From assembly GCF_950023065.1 (NCBI RefSeq), contig NC_088677.1:81927469-81991468 (forward strand): a stretch of DNA of 64,000 nt, written 5' to 3'. The translations under genes were made by a program, and so were the position numbers. Shown one piece after another: positions 55,300-64,000 of this stretch. Source of the DNA: Planococcus citri (Eukaryota > Arthropoda > Insecta > Hemiptera > Pseudococcidae). Numbering within the stretch: the stretch's first letter is position 1; each line of letters starts with the position of its first letter. The notes below the pieces were generated by a model that was given only the letters and a program-made list of their open reading frames with translations, made no database searches and was not told where the DNA came from.

Positions 55300-57913
55300 T
55301 CATTTTTTGAGTATTTTTTTCAATTTTAGGATGCTTTATAAACAAGGGGATATTTAAAAGAATTCTAATTCAGAAATAGGGAATTTTCGGATACATGGAT
55401 TTTTAAAATATTTATTTCAACTTGGTGTGCTTCGTTCCAATACCTGCTCAATTTTTAAACTCACAAGGTTAAAATTTTGTAGTCTTTTTTTCTGGTAAAA
55501 AAAACCAGCTGCTCTGATGGGAAGGTGGTTTCTCGAATTACGTTTATCATTTTCTTTCTAAACACTTATTCAAATTTCAAGGCCAACCTTTCATGAACCA
55601 AAGATTAAACTCGAACGTGTGAAACTTTCCCAAGGTCATTTCGGGGTCTAGACGCAATTTCCACACCGGCACCCTTTCCGTTTACCTTTTTCCAAAACCA
55701 CGTAAAACAATCACTCCACTTGTTGCCCTTCGTCGCCGCAATTCCATTTCCACCCTCCCCCCCAAAAACCCATCATCCAATCTAACTCATTCGATACCAT
55801 CTCTCGAAAAGAGACCATCACACAACAACCCAAGCGTGAAAACTCATCCATGCCTATCGTATTTCGCGCGTATCGGTATCGCTATCGTCGTCATCAACAT
55901 CGACTCTCGCAATGGAAAAAAAAGCAACCTTTATACATGTTCAAATGCTTCACGGTTTCGGACTTTGATGAATCTGGCAACGTCGCCATCGCTAGAGTAT
56001 GCGTTTAGCCGACGAGCCTTTTCGGGTGCGCATTTTTATTATCTTAACACCACCGCTGACGAGTATACGTAAGAGAAGCGAGAAACGCCGCAGTAGCCGT
56101 TTCTCTAGTCTTCGGTCGTGTCGACTGTCGAAAAGGCCACACAATATTAGTTGATTTTTTAACTCAAGCCAGTACAGACTGCTCGCTCGCTTTTGTAGTT
56201 CTGTGTTCGACGACGACTACGACGAAAAACACCGCGCGCGTCGAGACGAGAGAAAAATGATTTAACTAGTCGCCGCGCCCTTGCTTTTAAAAATACACCT
56301 AGATTTATACTCACTTATACTTTTACCTGTTGTTCCTTCGCGTTGAAAATATTTCTCCCAAAATTTTTCTCACCCTTATATTTTTCCTTAAAACTCGTAA
56401 TTCTCTCGTCCAAATGGTGGATATCATTTTATGCTTCTTGTTCTTATTTTTCTACTCTCACGCGTTAGTTTTCTTATTTTATTTTTGGTAAATTTCCCCC
56501 CTCGTATTTTGCTGCTTTCGCGTGTGTAATTTATAATTATACGTGTTCGAAAATGCGCCTTTGTCGTCGGCTTTTAATCTAAATTGTTACGGTTGTGATT
56601 GTTGTTGTGCTACGTTTACGTTGCGGAAATTCGTACACATATCGTAGGCTATACCTTGGTCGGTTTTCCTATACTTATAATTAGTGGTAGTGTTAGTTTT
56701 TTTCTTTTTTGACAAAATTTCAAACTAATTAGCGCCGAGTATAAGTATAGGTCCCACTATTATAGAAACACTATATATAGGGACACGCAATAGCCATAGA
56801 CGTAGAGTAATTTCGTAGTAACCTGTTGATTATTTATATTGTTGCGCCTTTAATAAGTATTATTGTTTTCCTCATATCTCATACAGTTGTAGGTACGTGT
56901 ATTTATTATCGAAAAGTAATTTAATTCGATGTATTATTTTTTTTTTTCCTATACCCATCGTGTACTTAGTAAGCCTGTGTTTTGAAAGCCTGTATGTAAT
57001 TAGATTATAAGTATTGTACCCGCCGCCTCCATCCCCCCAGTTCACCGCTGCCATCGCCTCTTATCTAAGTTTATAGACTAATATGTTATTTTATTATATA
57101 GAGTATCGCGCTTATTTATCGTGTTTTATCACACCCCACATACGAAGCACACATTCGCACACATTCGCATATGCATTTCAAAATACACCCTTACCTATAG
57201 GTACCTATTTATTTATTCTAGCCAGAAGTACGTACATATATGGCCTTTAAAATGGGTATATTTTTCATCTTGTATGTAGTAGGTACACCCTGTGGTCCTC
57301 TCCAGACCCCTGTTCCCCCCTTACCGAGTCGAGTAATTGCGTACGTATATACGTTGCTGTAGCATTTTCCAAGACGATAATAGAGTATAATATTTTATAC
57401 GCTGGAAAAGCCCATTTTCCATTTTCCATTCTTTCAACGAAGCGATGATGATGATGATGGTGGTGCTGAGACGACGACGTATATATAGAGGAAGAAAAAC
57501 GCTTATCACCTCTCTCTTATAATATTTGTTCGCCTTATATTCGCGGTTCTCTCGATGGCGAACGCTGTATCAAGGACACACAGGCACCCCCTTCCCCCTC
57601 CCTTGGCCCTTTCAGCGGTCCTATAGCGACCGTTGTGTAATTCGACTTGAATTTAAGTAGGCTTTTCTCTATTCTCGTATACATATATACGTATTGGTAT
57701 TGGTATTACGTACGCGGATAGGCTGGAAATATTGCGCGTTAGAAAGAGGAAGGTGGAGGGGAGGGGAGGGGAGGGGATGGGTAAGATGAAATTGACAAAA
57801 ATGTACCTTTATCGTGGTACTTGCGGGTCGAATACCGCAAAACCACATTCCAATGGTTCGCGACACAAGGACGATGATGGGGAAGAAGATGGGGGAAAAA
57901 AGGGTTGAGAGAT
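55300..57913. other. low-repeat region, possible host promoter or 5' leader
   Basis: Unlike the rest of the window this stretch has no recognised dispersed repeats. 55,840-56,290 is richer in CG dinucleotides (TCGTCGTCATC, CGCCGCAGTAGCCG, CACCGCGCGCGTCG) and contains several GTACGTAAG- or TACGTAAG-like donor strings, as in insect 5' leaders. No long frame or domain was found. G-rich GGAGGGGAGGGG microsatellite at 57,755-57,778. Confidence 0.3.
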
Positions 57914-58449
57914 ATTTTGCTCATTGATTTTAGCGTATAGCAGATAGCCAGATCTATTGTTCTTTTCATAGACATTTGAATTAGTACATGCATCTGAAAT
58001 GTAGTCGTCGCTAGCATTCGTGTTTTACCTCGAATGCATCTGAGATGCATCCAAACACATCCAAACCCTTATAAACATTCTCTTTTTAGTTGTTGTGTGT
58101 TGTGGAAGTTAGGTCGGTAACCAAATGGAACAAAACTACTTCATTCTTCACCCTCCCCCAAACCTGTCTCGCCTATCTTACCCTGGCTTTGCCTTTTTTC
58201 ATTCAACAATTGATAGAAAAGATCGTTTCATTGTGTAACAGTGTGTTTTGTTTAGTAGAAAAAGGAAAGTAGCAGTTAGGCGGCCTTTAGAATGTTTCCA
58301 ACATATTTCAAATTTATTTTCAATGAACTAAGTTTATGTATCTTAAGCAAGGTAAAAAAGTATTCAAAAAGTGAGAGAATCATCAATAGATTAGTAAGTA
58401 GGTATTATTAAAATGGAAAATCTTACAAAAAAATTATTGATCAATATTT

Positions 58450-58850
58450 TTCCAGAATTTTTGAATTTTTTGAGCAGCTAAAAATCGAGTTGATAGGTAC
58501 TCAACCTACTTAGCGACTTTAATCAACATTAAATTTAAGCCAGTTTCCAGGCAATCCAGGCGGATATCTCCACTGTAGTTTTTGAGCAAAATTTTCGTAA
58601 GGGAAACATTTAATTGAAAAATTTGAAGTTTCCGGTAAAAAAATGCGTTTGAAGTTTCCATCTGGAAATGGTCTCAAATGTGGATGAACTCATAAAACAT
58701 GTTCAATATCAACTATCAAGTCTATTTTTAACTGACCAAGATTATTAAGAAAATTCAAAACTCTAAAAAAATTGAAATTCATGCTGGAGGCTCCAGAATG
58801 GCTTGAAACGGTGAAATTCGGATTTGAAGGAGGTTAACATTAGTTTCAGG
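58450..58850. repeat. CTGGAGGCTCCAG unit, diverged
   Basis: Diverged unit of the 18-19-kb family: AGCAGCTAAAAATCGAGTTG and GCTGGAGGCTCCAGAATGGC. It is nested in the hAT-like element. Confidence 0.55.
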
Positions 58851-59929
58851 GCTAATTATCATCATTTTTGCTCGTTACATACGTAGGTACTTTTTAAAAA
58901 TCATAAATCACTGAAAATACGTAATCAATTTTATATTCAAACATTTGCCAAAAAATTGAAAATTAAATTTGGGCACTGGGCAGCTAGAATTTTGGTTATG
59001 GGGATTTCAGAGTAGACTCTCTTCAAAAATTGCAATCGGGTTCACATCGAAAGGTAGGTATTGAAACAAAAACCAAGTGTTGAAGTATGAACAAAAACAC
59101 TCGAGCTAAAAAATAAAATTGCACCCCTCTCCATGCTTTCAGACAACTGAAGTAACTTTGAAAAAAAAAATGGCAAAAAAATAGGTAAATAGTATAAAAC
59201 AAATATTTTCGGAAGAGAAACAAAACACTCGAGCTACAAATTAAAATTACCTCCCACCTTCCTTCTCTCAGACAAACTACCTATGTTATTAATTTTGAAA
59301 AAATATATTCATTTCAGGCTTTGAAACGTTAATTTTCAAAAATTTGGGTACATTATGTAATTTGATTTCAAACAGAAAGACTTTTCAAATTTTTTCAATT
59401 TTTTGCAAAAAGCAGGACTTTTAAGAAAGCGAGATTTTTTCACAACTATTTTATAAAGAAACAAGATTTTTATGCAGTTCTTGACAAAAAATGAGAATTT
59501 TTTCGAAATTTTCCGACAAAAAAATGACAATTTTCAGAATTTGTTTGGCAAAGTCAACAAAAGGCATTACTTTTTGCGATTTTTGGCGGTAAGAAATACT
59601 TACTTTGATGGTAGAATTTTTTTAGAGGTCACCAAACCAAGATTCAAGGTGGGTAATGGTGCATTTTCAATTTTTGGCGAATTTTTGATGATCAAATTTG
59701 ATTAAAAATAGCCAAAAATGAAAATTTAAACTAATTGGCCTGAAAATTTGTGATTTAGTTGACATCTGACACCCCCTCGCCTAATTTAAAAGAGTTTGAA
59801 ACCTCCATTTTCTGGACTAGTCTGCATTCACAAAACCTAGAAAAATCACTTTCTCAAAATTACAGCTTACAAGGGAACTTCTTGAGGTGTCACTCTCCGA
59901 TTTGAACGGGACCAAGATTTTTGGAAAGA

Positions 59930-60660
59930 GCATAGTCTAAAACCCCCAAAACCAAATTTTCAGCTGCCCAAGTTCATTTTTCGATTTTTGGCAAACGTTT
60001 GAAAATTCAAAATTGACTGTTAATGGCGATCTATGCTTTTTTTTTTTAAAAAAAATTTCGTACATTATCCGTAAAAATGGGAAAATTAAGTCCAAAAACT
60101 AATATTAACTACCCAAATCTAAATTTCACCATTTCCAGCCGTTCTGGAGCTTCCAGCGCGATTTTTCAATTTCTCCAGAATTTTGAATTTGCTCCAGAAG
60201 GCGTGAATATGAAGTTGGGCAGCTAAAAATCGAATTGTACATATATTACACTCGACCTGTTTAACGAGTTAATCCACATTTGAGCCGATTTTGAGAGTGA
60301 CAACTCAAAAGTGTTTTTTTGACCAGTTTTTTTCAAAAGTAACCCCCAAATCAAAAGTTTACCATTTCCAGCCGTTCTGGAGCCTCCAGCGCGATTTTTC
60401 AATTTCTCCAGAATTTTGAATTTACTTAAGTAGGTGTGAATATGAAATTGGGCAACTAAAAATCGATTCGTGTATTATACTCCACCTGTTCAACGAGTTT
60501 ATCCACCTCACAAACGGTAAACTTTTGATTATTTTGATTTTTCAATTTTGAAAAAAGCTGGCCAAAAACCCACTTTTGAGGTGTCACTCTCAAAATCGGC
60601 TCAAATGTGAATAAAATCATTTAACAGGTCGAGTGTAAAACACAACTCGTAAAGAGGTTC
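59930..60660. repeat. inverted CTGGAGCCTCCAGCG units
   Basis: Two units in one orientation (60,080-60,330; 60,340-60,510) and a partial reverse unit to 60,660. They carry TTTGCTCCAGAAGGCGTGAA, ACTCGACCTGTTTAACGAG and GAGGTGTCACTCTCAAAATC. Same family as 18.0-19.3 kb. Confidence 0.65.
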
Positions 60661-61089
60661 CCTTGTTAATGATTTCGATACGTACTTGCTCGGGACTTTT
60701 TTTATGAAAATAGAAAAAATAGCTTCATGGACAATGTTGTGTCTAGTTGTATTTCACAAAAGATCGAGGTTTTTTTTTTAGTGTGAGCATACTGTCTTTT
60801 GTTCTATTTCTTACGTTAGAGATCCGTATTTGTAACTTGTGTGTGATTCGTATAGCAGGTAGAAAACGGTTGCATTCATCATTTTAAAAAAAAAGTAAAA
60901 AAAAAGGTTCAAAATGAGACACCATCTATCAACACTTCGAAGTACTTCTTACTCGTTGAGCTGGTGCTGTCGAATGCATCTCGACTGCAGCGCGGCACTG
61001 TGTTCAGATGCATTATAACGTTTCCAAAAAGAACAATAGGACTGGCTATCTGCTATACGCTAAAATCAATGATTTTGCTATATATAGCT

Positions 61090-62280
61090 CTATCGATGAG
61101 ATGAGATGAGATGAGAATTGAGATGCTTTATTTTCAATAAATATAGGTAGGGTAGATTGGGGGTTGTGGTTTTTTTTTGCTTTGGTGAGAGGTGCGAGAG
61201 AATGAGAGAATTATACGAGAAATACCAAAAATAACTTGGTCTGTTTTATTGTAAAATTCCAATTCCTAAGGTATCGATGTGTTGGCTATATTATAGGCTA
61301 TGTGGGATACGAATCGTCGTCGTCGAAGTAGTGGTTGTAGTATTCGTCGTTTTAACGATATTATTATTATAGTATTATTGTTTCGCGAAATGGATAATAT
61401 TACACCGATACTTATGCTGTGTATATAGGTACCTAATAGAGAGGTATTCGTATTATACATATATCTGAATTGTATTATATGATTAATTTTTCCTTTGCGA
61501 AGCTCGGCGTCGTCGTCGTGTGTCGCCATGTTTGGAATGGGAATTCGTTGGAAGGTGTGTGGTTTCGAATACGAAATGAAAAGCGATACGTTTGTCGAAT
61601 TCGTTTGTACTACGATGAGACTGGGTGTTTGGAAAGGAAAGTAGTGTGTGTTTCTGGTTTGGTTTGTGGGATCTGATCTGATGTGAGTGATGTGGCTGAG
61701 AGGAGATTTAAATTGGGGTGATTTGGTGTAGAGATTGGTTGTAATAGGGTTATTGGTCGAGATAGATGGGTGATTGTTTGGAAAATATATTAGGATTGCG
61801 TTGGATTTAATGAGATGGGGCTCTTGGTCACTTTGAAAGTGGTTTTGAATTTTCCAAAGTGGTTCAAAAATTGCACGAATACGTAAGTGAAAAAAATAGT
61901 TACGAAATCTCCCCTAAAAGGAAAGTTTTTAGAACAGAACATGGATATTAGAGTGGATCGATCCCCACTCGACCTCCAAAAAAGCTACAAATTTTGACTA
62001 AATTCTACAAAAACTTTTATTTTGAGTTGAAAGTTACATAGAAAAAATATTGGCTTCGAAGGTACCTCTGAAGGGGAAATAAATCATGGGTTCTGAAAGA
62101 GGCAGAACCTTCGAAGAAATTGTGTTTTTTTTTTGCTCTAACTCCTACTCAACCTGTTTTAGGAAAAATGGTCCAATTTTGAATGAAAGTATTTGAGAAA
62201 TTCTGCGTTGACTTGGACCATTTTCACCAAAATTTGGTCATTATTTGCCAATTTCGAAAAATCGAAAACTTAAATGAATA
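61090..62280. other. low-repeat stretch, nothing firmly recognised
   Basis: (GATGA)n microsatellite at 61,096-61,118. A minus-strand frame starting MATHDDDAELRKG at 61,529 has a favourable start context but no further support. Confidence 0.35.
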
Positions 62281-62970
62281 GCCAATCAAAAATATGTAGT
62301 GGAAATTGAGGAAGGGCTGAGGCTCTAGAGGGGCTGTGTGAGTGTAAAATATAATCTGACTCAATATTTGTGCCCATGGGGGTTCGAATCATTATGAAAA
62401 CGACACAAATATCATCAAATTGACTTTATTTTTAAAATGGTAAAAATTGAGGTGAGGAGCTAAATGCTAAGGAGAGGACTTCATCATGAGTGTAGCAAAA
62501 AATCTGACGTCATATTCGTGCTTATCAGTATTGAATCATATGGAAACGACATCCCACTCATTAATAGTCGATTCTGTCATAATTTCCATTTTACCCCCTC
62601 AAGGCTCAACGACACGTTTTTCAATTTTTTTTTTGCCATTACACATCAAAGCAAAAAATTTCGAAAAAATAATATAAACAATAGGTATGTACCTTTAAAG
62701 GTGAAAAATCCATCAAAAAAACGTGATTGTTTCTCGCAATTTATATTCTTAAAAAGCATAAAATCAGTTGAAAAACGCCATTCTGAGGGATAAAAGGGCG
62801 GGGGGGGGGGTACGATTTTTATTGTAATTTCAAGGGGGGTCCCAAAAAGGAGAGAGGCCGGGGTTGTAAAACTCTTGGTACCCACTTTTCAATATCAACT
62901 CGAAAGCTTTCGAGGGCCATTCCACCCCTCTGAAGCGCCTAAGGCCTTTCTCAAAACTTTTGAAAAGTTG
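62280..62970 (+). repeat. third, diverged copy of the 33/42-kb arm
   Basis: Follows the order of 41.4-42.3 kb: two direct units with GAAATTGAGG...GGCTGAGG...CTCTAGAGG and ATATTCGTGCTTATCAGTATTG...AATCATATGGAAACGAC, then CCCACTCATTAATAGT, TTTCCATTTTACCCC, and a final part with GGTACCCAC...CGAAAGCTTTCGAGGGCCATT. Clearly older than the two arms. Confidence 0.65.
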
Positions 62971-63109
62971 ACTTTTGCTAGAGAATTTTTGAAAATGAAG
63001 CCTAATAATGACCTGCAAAGGTTTTTTCAGAGTCAAAAAATAAGTATTTGTATCAAAAAAGGAGGAGAGGAGAGAGTTAAAAAGACAAAAAAAAATTACA
63101 AATAATTTA

Positions 63110-64000
63110 CCAATTATTACTAGGTATCTATTGATTTTCCAAAAAATACCGGTAAATTACCCAAACATTACCAACTATTTTTCAAAAAATAGGAGTTTTT
63201 TACCCTAACTTACCAGTAACTTACCAACAGTGTTGCTTGCAACTTTTCAAAAATTTACTGTAAATTATTATCCAAACTTATCTGTAGGTACTTTATCAGT
63301 ACCTACCTTTAATTTACCAAAAATGTGTTATACCTATGTATGTTATTTCATTCACCCACAGCTACCTTTAATTCATTCAAAATTATCAAAAATTACCAGG
63401 TATTTTCCAAATGACTAAAACTTCATCAAAATTACTGGTAATTTACCCAAATTGTTGGTAATTTATCAAAATTAAAATTACTGGTGATTTATCAAAATTA
63501 AAATTACTGGTAATTTATCAAAATTAAAATTACTGATAATTTATCAAAATTAAAATTACTGGTAATTTATCAAAATTAAAATTACTGATAATTTATCAAA
63601 ATTAAAATTACTGGTAATTTATCAAAATTAAAATTACTGGTAATTTATCAAAATTAAAATTACTGGTAATTTATCAAAATTAAAATTACTGGTTACTTAG
63701 TAAAGCTGCTAGTGATTTACCAAAATTACTGTTAATTTACCAAAATGACCGGTAATTTACCAAAATTACCAGTAATTTACCAAAATTACAATTTACAGGT
63801 AATTTACTATAATTACAGGTAATTTACTGAAATTACTGGTAAGTTGCCAAATTATTAGTAACTTACCAAAATTACCAAATTGCCAGTAACTTACCAAAAG
63901 TACTGATAATGTACCAAAATTTCCGGTAATTTACCGAAATTTCAAATTTTTGATAATTTACCAAAATTTTTGTTGATTTACCAAAACTTCTGATAATTTG
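63110..64000. repeat. short-period tandem array, TTACTGGTAATTTATCAAAA
   Basis: Monomers of about 19-26 bp; from 63,430 to 63,690 a 26-bp form with an extra AAAATTA is homogenised into about nine copies, while flanking monomers are diverged. It runs off the window end. Confidence 0.8.

Larger units (their letters stand above)
57922..61071. mobile_element. 3.15-kb hAT-like element, 45-bp TIRs, 8-bp TSD
   Basis: TIRs start CATTGATTTTAGCG at 57,922 and end with the complement at 61,071; the first 30 bp are perfect, with two mismatches over 45. ATTTTGCT is duplicated at 57,914-57,921 and 61,072-61,079. CA...TG ends and 8 bp suit hAT elements. ATGCATCTGA/TCAGATGCAT words are clustered just inside both ends, like hAT subterminal transposase sites. 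The interior has CTGGAG-type repeats (58.45-58.85, 60.1-60.66 kb) and only short frames, so it is non-autonomous. Confidence 0.8.

Noticed and set aside
61266..61529. 87-codon minus-strand frame starting MATHDDDAELRKG
   Set aside because: Good start context but the rest is microsatellite-like (Ile/Arg/Asn runs) and no splice or homology support was found.
63110..64000. CRISPR-like or telomeric array
   Set aside because: Monomers are adjacent without unique spacers, and the sequence is not an insect telomere repeat.

Overview
The window looks like accessory DNA from an arthropod nuclear genome, most likely an insect. It is AT-rich, and its genes are split by short GT-AG introns. It holds non-LTR retrotransposons whose reverse transcriptases resemble the I/Jockey groups, a mariner-type element with TA target duplications, hAT-, pogo- and P-like remnants, a solo LTR and very many fold-back repeats. 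Frequent GTAGGTACCTAC-type words recall some hemipteran (scale insect) and lepidopteran genomes, but I cannot fix the species. Nothing bacterial, no rRNA and no CRISPR array was seen.

Host-like coding sequence is sparse. The clearest gene is on the minus strand at 11,284-12,251: four phase-consistent exons encoding an N-terminal RING-H2 finger and a coiled coil, like the ubiquitin ligase TRAIP/Nopo. It sits inside a repeat whose second copy (23.9-25.3 kb) lacks exactly this 2.08-kb part. The most unusual find is a dispersed family of small exons, here called the MDNE family after its start. It has about ten fragments between 1.1 and 30 kb, all on the minus strand. They share the motif (S/T)LE(Y/F)YLSRRRTAPSKIP, differ mostly at synonymous positions, and in several copies keep splice signals and an upstream leader block. 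I do not recognise it.

Layout. 0.3-7.6 kb: MITEs, two hairpin elements, satellite-like inverted arrays and MDNE copies. 7.85-10.9 kb: 5'-truncated, frame-broken LINE with RT, RNase H and a CCHC-like tail. 11.0-15.3 kb: TRAIP-like gene within a repeat, then MDNE copies. 15.8-25.3 kb: a 71-bp TIR element with an 8-bp target duplication, palindromic repeats, and second copies of the 4.3-kb fold-back element and of the 11-14.6-kb segment. 25.3-32 kb: LINE tail, LTR-like piece, two >1.2-kb palindromes with CTGGAGCCTCCAG units, and a P-like transposase relic. 33.0-42.6 kb: a 9.6-kb structure bounded by 1-kb inverted arms, holding an 89-bp higher-order array split by a solo LTR and a TIR element with a 21-bp minisatellite. 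44.5-47.7 kb: second LINE, cut by a mariner-like element. 51.1-55.3 kb: a satellite of 130-150 bp units, alternating in type, cut by a 1.25-kb fold-back element. 55.4-57.9 kb: low-repeat DNA. 57.9-61.1 kb: hAT-like element with 45-bp TIRs and an 8-bp target duplication. 62.3-63.0 kb: third copy of the 33/42-kb arm. 63.1-64.0 kb: short-period tandem array to the window edge.

There is no operon-like cooperation. The logic is of nested insertion and segmental duplication, and several insertions can be ordered because a paralogous empty site, a target duplication or a restored reading frame is visible in the same window.
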